Below are positions 22,383 to 29,317 of a stretch of DNA of 32,433 nt, in pieces (positions within the stretch are counted from its first letter, which is position 1; each line of letters begins with the position of its first letter). The notes under the pieces were generated by a model. The model did no database searches. It was not told where the DNA came from and worked only from the letters and a program-made list of their open reading frames with translations. Source of the DNA: an uncultured Clostridia bacterium (GTDB lineage Bacteria > Bacillota > Clostridia > Oscillospirales > Ruminococcaceae); contig CALWNT010000163.1 of the NCBI GenBank assembly GCA_944382885.1, forward strand, positions 1 to 32,433, read 5' to 3'. Both the position numbers and the translations under genes were made by a program.

Positions 22383-22904
22383 ATGGAACAACCGATTGCG
22401 CGGAATAAAAGCAGGCTACTGCCGGAAGATTTTTTGGAAGGCTTTCAGGCGATTCGTTCCAGCAGATGGAAATGGCTGGTTTGTTTCGTGGCGGCAGCCA
22501 TGATTGTCGCTTCGCTGTTGCTTTATTATTATCAAGGACTTTTGGAGTCACACAGCTTTTGGCCGCTTTTTGGTATTGCGGCAGGAGCTTTGATTCTTTT
22601 AGGAGATTTCGTTTTTTATCCCCGGATTGCCGGAAGAATGTGGTTTACAAAGGCCCAGGAGCGTTTTGGCCAAAGAAAAGGAGAAGAACTATTGCTGAGT
22701 TTTTTTGTTTGGCAGGATCGGATAGAACTATCGGCGAAGCATGCCAAAACAGTTTCCTGTTATTTTCGGGATCTCAAAGGGGTGGCTCAGACAGGGGATC
22801 TTTTGGTTTTTCTTTTCTCCGGCAATCTTCCTGTTGTCATGCTGAGCGATTCCTTTTTGGAGGGAAATGCGGCATTGGTGTTGGATACAGTAGAAAAGGG
22901 GTGA
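22383..22904 (+). CDS. YcxB-like membrane protein
   Basis: The 173-aa protein has two hydrophobic segments (about residues 31-51, WLVCFVAAAMIVASLLLYYY, and 59-80, WPLFGIAAGALILLGDFVFY) followed by a soluble beta-rich domain. WQDRIELSAKHAKTVSCYFRDLKGV and DLLVFLFSGNLPVVMLSDSF resemble the YcxB-like domain, which is of unknown function. ATG 22383 has a perfect AGGAGG site 6 nt upstream; the longer frame from 22359 includes that site and is not used. The gene ends about 80 nt before the lipoprotein promoter. Confidence 0.78.
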   Translation: MEQPIARNKSRLLPEDFLEGFQAIRSSRWKWLVCFVAAAMIVASLLLYYYQGLLESHSFWPLFGIAAGALILLGDFVFYPRIAGRMWFTKAQERFGQRKGEELLLSFFVWQDRIELSAKHAKTVSCYFRDLKGVAQTGDLLVFLFSGNLPVVMLSDSFLEGNAALVLDTVEKG

Positions 22905-22986
22905 TTTTAGGAGAATCCGGAGTGCCTGAAATATTGCTCCTCATTATAAATAGAAATGATTGAGAGCGTGTACGGCTGGAAAGAAT

Positions 22987-23015
22987 TTGACAAGATACGG
23001 GAAAATTTGTATGAT
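22987..23015 (+). promoter_or_regulatory. Sigma-A promoter of the first lipoprotein gene
   Basis: A consensus TTGACA at 22987-22992 and TATGAT at 23010-23015 are separated by 17 bp. The resulting leader is about 75 nt. Confidence 0.82.
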
Positions 23016-23096
23016 ACAATTATGAGAAGACAATTTGGAGCAGAACAAATTGCCTTCTCATATATTGAATTTTTTACAAAAGGAAAGGAAAGAACT

Positions 23097-23498
23097 ATGA
23101 AGAAGGTAGTATCAATTTTATTGACGCTCTGCTTGGCAATGGGGACGATGTTTCTTTTAACTTCCTGCGGGAAATTTGACACCGTAAAAGAATGGGTAGA
23201 ATCAGAGGACGTGCAGAAGGAGCTGAATGATACGATAGCCGATCTGGATGACTCTAGCATGAAAATGGAAGTGCTGGGGGAGGACGATAAGCTGATTTAT
23301 TCCTACACGTTTTTGGAAGAAGTTCCGGATGGAATCGCAGAACAGCTGGAAAGTGCCTTGAACGAACAGGCTTCTACTTTTGAGGAGGTGGCCGCTTCGT
23401 TGAAAGAAGAGGTAGATGTAGAAAATCCGATCGTGGTAGTGGAGTATCTTAACAGTGATGGATCTGAAATTTGTTCTCAGGAATTTACTGCTGAATAA
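23097..23498 (+). CDS. Small lipoprotein, DUF4854-like, copy 1
   Basis: The 133-aa product has a lipoprotein signal: KK, a hydrophobic core and lipobox LTSC with the cysteine at residue 24. The mature part (VKEWVESEDVQKELNDTI..., SMKMEVLGEDDKLIYSYTF, LESALNEQASTFEEVAASL, NPIVVVEYLNSDGSEI) resembles DUF4854, a family of small secreted lipoproteins of unknown function. ATG 23097 has an AAAGGAAAG site; the open frame to 22956 crosses the promoter and is not coding. It shares most of its mature domain with the gene at 23819, but lacks its acidic linker. It has its own promoter and terminator. Confidence 0.85.
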   Translation: MKKVVSILLTLCLAMGTMFLLTSCGKFDTVKEWVESEDVQKELNDTIADLDDSSMKMEVLGEDDKLIYSYTFLEEVPDGIAEQLESALNEQASTFEEVAASLKEEVDVENPIVVVEYLNSDGSEICSQEFTAE

Positions 23499-23509
23499 TT
23501 GTCTTTGCA

Positions 23510-23542
23510 GTACCTTCGGGAGTTTTCCCGAAGGTACTTTTT
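23510..23542 (+). terminator. Intrinsic terminator of lipoprotein copy 1
   Basis: A perfect 12-bp stem GTACCTTCGGGA/TCCCGAAGGTAC with a GTTT loop is followed by TTTTT. Confidence 0.93.
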
Positions 23543-23709
23543 ATGTTTTTCAGAGACAGTTTCGCCTGCAAAGAGGCAGAAGAGCCATTCATGAAATACA
23601 GCTTTTTTTATCACAAATTTATCACTGAATTTGTAAGTATTTTCTATGTTTAGAAATAGTTGAAGAAAAAGATTTGAATAATATATCCAATTGTTTTCCG
23701 AAAAATATA
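23543..23709 (+). other. Non-coding spacer before lipoprotein copy 2
   Basis: This AT-rich spacer holds no convincing gene. One inverted repeat, ACAAATT and AATTTGT, lies near 23612-23635. An 80-aa frame on the minus strand has no ribosome site and no recognisable product. Confidence 0.4.
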
Positions 23710-23738
23710 TTGACTTCACCTATCCTGTCAGGTAAAAT
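23710..23738 (+). promoter_or_regulatory. Sigma-A promoter of the second lipoprotein gene
   Basis: TTGACT at 23710-23715 and TAAAAT at 23733-23738 are 17 bp apart. The spacer contains ACCT...AGGT, a short inverted repeat that could be an operator. Confidence 0.72.
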
Positions 23739-23818
23739 AAAGATAAGGCTCCGAAAGTAAATGGAAAATTTTTTGAAATTTTTGCTTCATGAATTTGATG
23801 TAGAAAAGAGGGTCAATT

Positions 23819-24361
23819 ATGATGAAAAAAATCATTTCTGTTCTTTTGACGCTTGTCCTGTGTATCAGCATGGTATTGGGGATGACCTCCTGCGGTGATA
23901 AGGATACCGGTGGTGATAATTCGTCTGAAGTATCCAAAACCCAGATTGAAGATTCCCAGGATGAATCGGAAGCAGAAAGCACTCCGGAAGAATCTTCTGA
24001 AGCTGACAGCGGACAGACGGCATTGGGGAAATATGCGTCTATTAAAGAGTATGTGGAATCTGACGAGGTACAGTCTGAGCTAGAATCTATGCTTTCTGGT
24101 ATGGATACCTCTACAATGAGTATGGAGGTATACGGAGAGGACAATAAGTTGGTATATTCTTATACCTACCTGGTTGACCTTTCTGCTTTGGGAGATATTG
24201 CCTCTACTTTAGATGCCGCTTTGGAAGAGCAGGCCTCTGTTTTTGAGTCTGTAGCCTCCTCTCTGAAGCTAGCGGTAGATGTAGAAAATCCAGTAGTGGT
24301 AGTGGAATATTTGGACAAAGACGGCAATGTAATTGTTTCAAAAGAATTTTCTGCTAACTAA
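23819..24361 (+). CDS. Small lipoprotein, DUF4854-like, copy 2 with acidic linker
   Basis: The 180-aa product has a signal ending in lipobox MTSC (cysteine at residue 25 or 26) and then a Ser/Glu/Asp-rich stretch of about 45 residues (residues 27-70, such as SQDESEAESTPEESSEADS) that probably is a flexible spacer from the membrane. The rest (SIKEYVESDEVQSELESML, SMEVYGEDNKLVYSYTYL, LEEQASVFESVASSL, NPVVVVEYLDKDGNVI) aligns along its length with the 133-aa lipoprotein 320 bp upstream, so the two are paralogues. Function is unknown. ATG 23819 has an AGAGGG site; ATG 23822 is an alternative. It has its own promoter and terminator. Confidence 0.87.
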   Translation: MMKKIISVLLTLVLCISMVLGMTSCGDKDTGGDNSSEVSKTQIEDSQDESEAESTPEESSEADSGQTALGKYASIKEYVESDEVQSELESMLSGMDTSTMSMEVYGEDNKLVYSYTYLVDLSALGDIASTLDAALEEQASVFESVASSLKLAVDVENPVVVVEYLDKDGNVIVSKEFSAN

Positions 24362-24425
24362 AGAGAAACAATCTATAGAAGAAAAGAAGAAAGTTTTTGG
24401 ACTTTGATCTATCGGAGTCATTTCC

Positions 24426-24460
24426 ATCGGCGGGCATTTGCCCGCCGATATTTTGTTTTT
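24426..24460 (+). terminator. Intrinsic terminator of lipoprotein copy 2
   Basis: A perfect GC-rich 10-bp stem ATCGGCGGGC/GCCCGCCGAT with an ATTT loop is followed by ATTTTGTTTTT. Confidence 0.93.
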
Positions 24461-24501
24461 GATGGAGAGATAGAGGTGTTCAGAATGATGCTTTGAAATC
24501 G

Positions 24502-24959
24502 TAAACAGAAATTTATAGTTCTATTTTAAAATGATTTTCCCTATACCTTCCTTTCGGAGAAAGGAAAAAGCTATGCGGGGAGCTGCCCCGCACGCGGCCT
24601 ACTTTGATCAGCGTCAACGTAGGCAAAACGCTTCACTCAAACGCCGTGAGGGCTTGGAGTGGGTCTTAAAAGTTGGCTCCTAACAGAGTACAAGGAAAAA
24701 TATTTGTTTCTGCTAAAACATCTGTCAGCACGAGCGATAGACTAAATTTTTTCTTCTAATATTGATAGAAGAATACTTCATAGATCCATACAGCCTCCCC
24801 GGCGAGGGGCACGTTTTTGCTTCCTTTTGACGTGGGTCAAAAGGAAGTCGGGGTGCCGGGGTGAAACGCCCGGCAAACTAATTGATAAAACAAATTTTGT
24901 TCTATCATAAAGGTTGTGGGGCCGGCACCCCCCCACATAAAAAGGTAAATTTCTGTTTA
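24502..24959. repeat. Inverted-repeat-bounded, hairpin-rich element of about 460 bp (MITE-like or structured RNA)
   Basis: TAAACAGAAATTTA at 24502-24515 recurs exactly as its reverse complement at 24946-24959. Inside are at least six inverted repeats: TTCCTTTC/GAAAGGAA (24548-24566), TGCGGGG/CCCCGCA (24574-24592), GCCTAC..TTGA/TCAA..GTAGGC (24597-24624), TTCTTCTA/TAGAAGAA (24751-24773), CTTCCTTTTGAC/GTCAAAAGGAAG (24820-24847) nested in CCCCGGC/GCCGGGG (24797-24861), and GGGGTGCCGG/CCGGCACCCC (24850-24931). GC-rich islands stand out from AT-rich flanks. No gene is convincing: a 64-codon minus-strand frame at 24778-24972 overlaps the long hairpins. No flanking target duplication was recognised. 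It may be a non-autonomous repeat family or an untranslated structured RNA. Confidence 0.55.
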
Positions 24960-25022
24960 TACAGTTCCACATTCTTAAGGAGCAGTTTTAAATTTTTTTA
25001 AAAACTGGAGAAAGGATCAAGT

Positions 25023-25048
25023 ATATTCTTGACAATCTGCAAGAATAT
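25023..25048. promoter_or_regulatory. Inverted repeat upstream of argG
   Basis: ATATTCTTG and CAAGAATAT (perfect 9 bp) are separated by 8 bp. It overlaps TGCAAGAATATGCA (25038-25051), which resembles the ARG boxes at 25140-25178, so it may be a distal operator. Confidence 0.45.
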
Positions 25049-25139
25049 GCAGAAGGTATACATGAATTATACAGCGTTTGAAGCTTTGTTTACTGCAATT
25101 TGACTTAAAGATTATAAAAATAGAAATTGATTTTGGAAG

Positions 25140-25178
25140 AATTGATAAATATGCGAAAAATGTGAATAAATATGCAAA
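25140..25178 (+). promoter_or_regulatory. Tandem ARG-box-like operators for the arginine repressor ArgR
   Basis: Two 18-bp sites, 25140-25157 and 25161-25178, are separated by 3 bp. Both contain ATAAATATGC, exactly 21 bp apart, and the second reads TGAATAAATATGCA, one mismatch from the ARG-box core TGAATAAATATTCA. Pairs of boxes with 3-bp spacing are the known binding unit of hexameric ArgR/AhrC. They end 6 bp before the argG -35 box. ArgR is not in the window. Confidence 0.72.
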
Positions 25179-25184
25179 ATACTC

Positions 25185-25212
25185 TTGATTTTTTTGTATA
25201 CTCATGTATAAT
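25185..25212 (+). promoter_or_regulatory. Sigma-A promoter of argG
   Basis: TTGATT at 25185-25190 and a perfect TATAAT at 25207-25212 are 16 bp apart, giving a leader of about 75 nt. ArgR bound just upstream would touch the polymerase site. Confidence 0.82.
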
Positions 25213-25293
25213 ATACATTGTAGCTGGTAGACGGCAATCAAGACGAAGTTATTTTACAAAACTCAGAAATAGATAAAATTGGAGGAAAAGAAA

Positions 25294-26514
25294 ATGGCAA
25301 AGTACAATAAAGTAGTGTTGGCTTATTCTGGAGGATTAGACACCTCTATCATCATTCCGTGGCTGAAGGAAAATTATGGATGCGAAGTCATCTGCGTCGC
25401 AGGGAACGTAGGACAGGACGCGGAATTGGAAGGCCTGGAAGAACGCGCTTTGAAAACCGGCGCTTCTAAGCTTTATATTGAAGATATCCAGGAAGAATTC
25501 ATCAATGATTTTGTTTTCCCGACGGTAAAGGCTGGGGCAAAATATGAAAACTATCTCCTGGGCACCTCCTTTGCAAGACCTCCGATTGCAAAGCGGATTG
25601 TAGAAATCGCGAAAAAAGAGGGGGCAGACGCCATCTGTCACGGCTGTACCGGGAAAGGGAACGATCAGGTGCGTTTTGAACTGACCATCAAAGCATTTGC
25701 GCCGGATATGCCGATCATCGCTCCTTGGCGGATCTGGGATATCAAATCCCGTGATGAGGAGATCGACTATGCTCAGGCCCACAACGTTCCGATTAAACTG
25801 ACTCGTGAGACCAACTATTCCAAGGATATGAATATGTGGCATTTGTCTCATGAAGGACTGGATCTGGAAGATCCGGCCAATGAGCCGCAGTACAACAAGC
25901 CGGGCTTTTTGGAACTGGGTGTTTCTCCGGAACAGGCTCCCGATCAACCAACTTATATCACCCTCAGTTTTGAAAAGGGGATTCCGGTTGCCTTAAACGG
26001 GGAAAAGATGGACGGCGTTTCCTTGGTCAAAGCGCTGAACAAACTGGGCGGCGAAAACGGGATCGGGCTGCTGGATATTGTGGAAAACCGTCTGGTAGGA
26101 ATGAAATCCCGGGGTGTGTATGAAACTCCCGGCGGTACCATCCTTTACCATGCTCACGAAGTACTGGAAACCATCTGCTTGGATAAGATGACCCAGCACT
26201 ATAAGCAGAAACTGGCGCTGGAATTTGCGGATCTGGTTTATAACGGTCAGTGGTATACTCCTTTGCGGGAAGCGATGTCCGCGTTTGTGGATAAAACACA
26301 GGAAACCGTTACCGGCGAAGTAAAACTGAAACTCTATAAGGGCAACATCATCAATGCGGGCGTCACCTCTCCTTATACGCTCTACAGCGAAGAAGTCGCA
26401 ACCTTTGACGAAGATGAAGTATACGACCAGAAGGATGCGCAGGGCTTTATTAACCTCTTTGGTCTGCCGATCAAGGTAAAAGCGCAGCTGGACGCAAAAC
26501 GGAATCAGAAATAA
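25294..26514 (+). CDS. argG: Argininosuccinate synthase
   Basis: The 406-aa enzyme joins citrulline and aspartate using ATP to give argininosuccinate, the penultimate step of arginine synthesis in the cytosol. The N-terminal PP-loop [12 protein letters not shown] (A10 to S18) binds ATP, and [14 protein letters not shown] is the family signature near residue 117. Also visible are the substrate-binding [20 protein letters not shown] region and the C-terminal oligomerisation tail. Length is typical (about 400). ATG 25294 has a GGAGG site 8 nt upstream; the frame extends to a TTG inside that site and is not used. It is the first gene of the cluster, controlled by the promoter and ARG boxes upstream. 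Confidence 0.98.
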   Translation: MAKYNKVVLAYSGGLDTSIIIPWLKENYGCEVICVAGNVGQDAELEGLEERALKTGASKLYIEDIQEEFINDFVFPTVKAGAKYENYLLGTSFARPPIAKRIVEIAKKEGADAICHGCTGKGNDQVRFELTIKAFAPDMPIIAPWRIWDIKSRDEEIDYAQAHNVPIKLTRETNYSKDMNMWHLSHEGLDLEDPANEPQYNKPGFLELGVSPEQAPDQPTYITLSFEKGIPVALNGEKMDGVSLVKALNKLGGENGIGLLDIVENRLVGMKSRGVYETPGGTILYHAHEVLETICLDKMTQHYKQKLALEFADLVYNGQWYTPLREAMSAFVDKTQETVTGEVKLKLYKGNIINAGVTSPYTLYSEEVATFDEDEVYDQKDAQGFINLFGLPIKVKAQLDAKRNQK

Positions 26515-26520
26515 TTTAGA

Positions 26521-26598
26521 CAGGCACTGTGGGGCAGGCAAGGCTGTCTGCCCTGCGTCTGTCAAAAGAGTGGGCGGCAGGACCGTCCGCTGTGCCTG
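26521..26598 (+). other. Possible three-way-junction RNA between argG and argH
   Basis: CAGGCAC (26521-26527) pairs with GTGCCTG (26592-26598) and encloses two hairpins: GGGCAG/CTGCCC (26532-26553) and GGGCGG/CCGTCC (26572-26588). The first can pair differently, because GACAG at 26518 matches CTGTC at 26559. No known riboswitch or T-box motif was recognised. Confidence 0.4.
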
Positions 26599-26623
26599 AA
26601 AGTATTAGATGGATTAAAATGTT

Positions 26624-26661
26624 AACAAAACCGGTGGCAAAAACAACGGTTTTGTTTTCTT
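26624..26661 (+). terminator. Intrinsic terminator after argG
   Basis: AACAAAACCG pairs with CGGTTTTGTT (10 bp) and continues into TTTTCTTC. The T-run is interrupted, so readthrough into argH is possible. Confidence 0.68.
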
Positions 26662-26677
26662 CATTCAAGTAGAAATC

Positions 26678-26706
26678 TTGACTTAGACCTATAGGAAAAG
26701 ACTATT
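26678..26706 (+). promoter_or_regulatory. Possible promoter of argH
   Basis: TTGACT at 26678-26683 is a good -35 box, but the -10 is weak (ACTATT after 17 bp or TATTGT after 19 bp). It lies between the terminator and the GTG start of argH. Confidence 0.4.
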
Positions 26707-26735
26707 GTTGAAATATACCGGAAAGAGGGATTGCT

Positions 26736-28118
26736 GTGGCGAAAATGTGGGCCGGACGGTTTAAGAAGGAAGTAGATGAAAAAGTAAATGATTTTAACAG
26801 CTCCATTTCTTTTGACTGCGTGATGTATGAACAGGATATCAAAGGAAGTATCGCCCATGCGACCATGCTGGGAAAACAGGGGATTATTCCCCTGGAAGAA
26901 TCCGAACTGATTGTGGAAGGCCTAATGGGGATTTTAGAGGATCTTCATTCCGGAAAGCTCGACTTTGACATGACTGCGGAGGACATCCACATGTTTATCG
27001 AAGCGGAGCTCACCGCTCGTTTGGGGGCGGCGGGAAAGCGGCTCCATACCGCCAGAAGCAGAAACGATCAGGTGGCTTTGGATATCCGGATGTATTTAAA
27101 GGATCAAACGAAAGAGATCACTGCATTGGTAAAGGAGCTTTGTGAGACTCTCTGCGATTTGGCCTCTGAGCACACCGAGACGGTCATGCCGGGATATACC
27201 CATTTGCAGCGGGCTCAGCCAGTGACCTTCGCCCATCATTTGATGGCTTATGTCCAGATGTTTTTAAGGGATATCGGAAGGCTTGAGGACACCTATAAGC
27301 GGATGAACATCATGCCTTTGGGAAGCGGGGCACTAGCTTCCACAACCTATCCCATCGACCGGGTGATGGTGTCTGAACTGTTGGGCTTTACCGAACCGAC
27401 CCAGAACAGCCTGGACGGTGTTTCCGACCGGGATTTCTGCATTGAGCTGGCTTCTGCTATCGCTACCTTGATGATGCATCTGTCCAGATTTTCGGAAGAA
27501 ATCATTCTGTGGTGTTCCTGGGAATTCAAATTTATCGAATTGGACGACGCTTATTCTACTGGTTCCAGCATCATGCCCCAGAAGAAGAATCCGGATATTA
27601 CGGAACTGATCCGCGGGAAAACCGGACGGACAATTGGAAATCTCACTACCTTGCTGACAATGATGAAGGGGCTTCCTTTAGCCTATAATAAGGATATGCA
27701 GGAAGACAAAGAGGCCATTTTTGATTCAGTGAATACGGCAAAACTCTGTATCAGCACCTTTATCCCCATGCTGCGAACCATGCGGGTATTGAAGGACAAT
27801 ATGAGAAAGGCCGCCGCCAAGGGCTTTATCAACGCCACTGACTGCGCCGATTATTTGGTGAAAAAGGGGATGCCTTTCCGGGACGCTTATAAAATTACCG
27901 GAGGCTTGGTGGCATACTGTATCGATCAGGACAAAACCCTGGAGACGCTGTCTTTAGAGGAGTACCAAAAGGCCTCTGAGCTTTTCTCAGAGGATGTGTT
28001 TACGGCCATCAGTCTGGATACCTGCGTCAAGGGCAGAAATGTTCTGGGCGGACCTGCTCCCCAGATGGTGAAAGAGCAGATAACTATTGCAAGAGAATGG
28101 TTAGATGAAGTAAAATAG
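26736..28118 (+). CDS. argH: Argininosuccinate lyase
   Basis: The 460-aa enzyme splits argininosuccinate into arginine and fumarate, the last step of the pathway. It belongs to the fumarase/aspartase superfamily. The signature GSSIMPQKKNPD starts at G276, with the catalytic serine in this loop; the catalytic histidine is H156 in GYTHLQRAQP, and HTARSRNDQVALD is the substrate loop. Length is typical. The start is a GTG at 26736 with AGAGGG 8 nt upstream, giving MAKMWAGRF, the family N-terminus. argC follows after 34 nt without a terminator, so argH and argC are probably co-transcribed. Confidence 0.98.
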   Translation: MAKMWAGRFKKEVDEKVNDFNSSISFDCVMYEQDIKGSIAHATMLGKQGIIPLEESELIVEGLMGILEDLHSGKLDFDMTAEDIHMFIEAELTARLGAAGKRLHTARSRNDQVALDIRMYLKDQTKEITALVKELCETLCDLASEHTETVMPGYTHLQRAQPVTFAHHLMAYVQMFLRDIGRLEDTYKRMNIMPLGSGALASTTYPIDRVMVSELLGFTEPTQNSLDGVSDRDFCIELASAIATLMMHLSRFSEEIILWCSWEFKFIELDDAYSTGSSIMPQKKNPDITELIRGKTGRTIGNLTTLLTMMKGLPLAYNKDMQEDKEAIFDSVNTAKLCISTFIPMLRTMRVLKDNMRKAAAKGFINATDCADYLVKKGMPFRDAYKITGGLVAYCIDQDKTLETLSLEEYQKASELFSEDVFTAISLDTCVKGRNVLGGPAPQMVKEQITIAREWLDEVK

Positions 28119-28152
28119 TAGTTAAGAATAAATCGGAAAAGAGGACTGTACC

Positions 28153-29196
28153 ATGAATAAAATCAAAGTAGGGATCATCGGAGCTACCGGTTACGCCGGC
28201 GTGGAGCTGATCCGTATTTTATTAGGGCATCCCAATGTAGAGCTTGCGGCTATCAGCTCCGTCAGTTTCGAGGGAAAGACGATCAGCGAAGTATACCCCA
28301 ATCTGACGGAAATCTGCGAGATGGTTCTGGGCAATGAAGATGAAGTGATTGAAAAGTCGGATCTGATTTTCGCTTCCCTTCCGCATGGACTCTGCGAAGC
28401 GCTGGCACTGAAAGCGGATCAGAAGGGCAAAAAATTTATCGATTTGGGGGCGGATTTCCGCTTAGCAAAAGAAGAGGATTATGAAGAATGGTATGGGCTC
28501 CATTACAACGAAAAGGAGCTTCACGGAAAGTCTTGTTACTGCATCCCAGAGCTTCATAGAGACAGAGTGAAAGAGGGAATCTCGATTATTGGAAATCCGG
28601 GTTGTTATCCTACAAGCATTGCTTTGGGATTAGCACCCCTTCTCAAAAGCGGTATGGTAGATTTGAATTCTATTATTATCGATTCCAAATCCGGCGTGAC
28701 CGGAGCGGGAAGAGGGCTTACCCAGACCAGCCATTATCCGGAGTGCAACGAGGCCTTTTCCCCTTATAAGGTGGCGGCGCACCGCCATACGCCGGAGATT
28801 GAGCAGACGGCTTCTGAACTCTCCGGGCAGGATGTGAAGGTGACCTTTGTACCTCATCTGCTTCCCCTCAACCGCGGGATTATTTCCACTATTTATGTGA
28901 CGTTAAACACGCAGGTACAGGACAATGCGGTTTACTATCTCTATCAGAAATTTTATGAGAAGGAAAAATTTGTCCGGGTCTTGAAACCGGGACAAACGGC
29001 TAATCTCAAAAACGTAAAATATTCCAACTACTGTGACATTTCCCTCCATTTGGATAAGCGCACCAACCGGGTTATCATTGTGTCAGCCATAGACAATATG
29101 GTGAAGGGGGCGGCGGGACAAGCGATTCAGAATATGAACCTGCTGTATCATCTGCCGGAGGATACCGGGCTCAATTTGGTTCCGCCTGCGTTTTAA
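28153..29196 (+). CDS. argC: N-acetyl-gamma-glutamyl-phosphate reductase
   Basis: The 347-aa enzyme reduces N-acetylglutamyl phosphate to the semialdehyde with NADPH, third step of the acetylated route to ornithine. The N-terminal Rossmann motif is GIIGATGYAG (residues 7-16). The catalytic cysteine is C151 in GNPGCYPTS. AAHRHTPEIEQ carries conserved histidines, and FVPHLLPLNRGI is a typical C-terminal motif. Length is typical. ATG 28153 has an AGAGG site. It follows argH closely and precedes argJ by 121 nt. Confidence 0.98.
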   Translation: MNKIKVGIIGATGYAGVELIRILLGHPNVELAAISSVSFEGKTISEVYPNLTEICEMVLGNEDEVIEKSDLIFASLPHGLCEALALKADQKGKKFIDLGADFRLAKEEDYEEWYGLHYNEKELHGKSCYCIPELHRDRVKEGISIIGNPGCYPTSIALGLAPLLKSGMVDLNSIIIDSKSGVTGAGRGLTQTSHYPECNEAFSPYKVAAHRHTPEIEQTASELSGQDVKVTFVPHLLPLNRGIISTIYVTLNTQVQDNAVYYLYQKFYEKEKFVRVLKPGQTANLKNVKYSNYCDISLHLDKRTNRVIIVSAIDNMVKGAAGQAIQNMNLLYHLPEDTGLNLVPPAF

Positions 29197-29208
29197 TGGG
29201 AAATTTCC

Positions 29209-29237
29209 TTGTATTCTAAAGGAAAATGGGTTACAAT
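29209..29237 (+). promoter_or_regulatory. Possible internal promoter upstream of argJ
   Basis: TTGTAT (29209-29214) and TACAAT (29232-29237) are 17 bp apart. An inverted repeat TTTCCTT/AAGGAAA (29204-29210 and 29219-29225) covers the -35 box and spacer, suggesting a possible operator or a weak pause hairpin. Confidence 0.5.
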
Positions 29238-29317
29238 ATAGAATGATTTAGATACTGCCTGGAAAAGGGCGGAGAAGAACCGGAGAATCTGCCGTTTTGG
29301 CAACTGGGGGTTCATTT

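Noticed and set aside
24778-24972. Minus-strand 64-aa gene
   Set aside because: It lies across long hairpins, lacks a ribosome site and shows no recognisable protein pattern.
25213-25293. T-box or riboswitch in the argG leader
   Set aside because: The leader is only about 75 nt and lacks the AGGGTGGNACCGCG T-box element, a specifier stem or any terminator.
25336-26565. Long minus-strand frames opposite argG (and similar ones opposite argB/argD at 31025-31807)
   Set aside because: They are antisense shadows of strongly conserved genes, without ribosome sites or family features.
26560-26598. GGGCGGCAGGACCGTCCGC as a T-box antiterminator
   Set aside because: It resembles the T-box sequence only loosely, lacks the GGTGG-ACCGC core, and has no specifier loop upstream.
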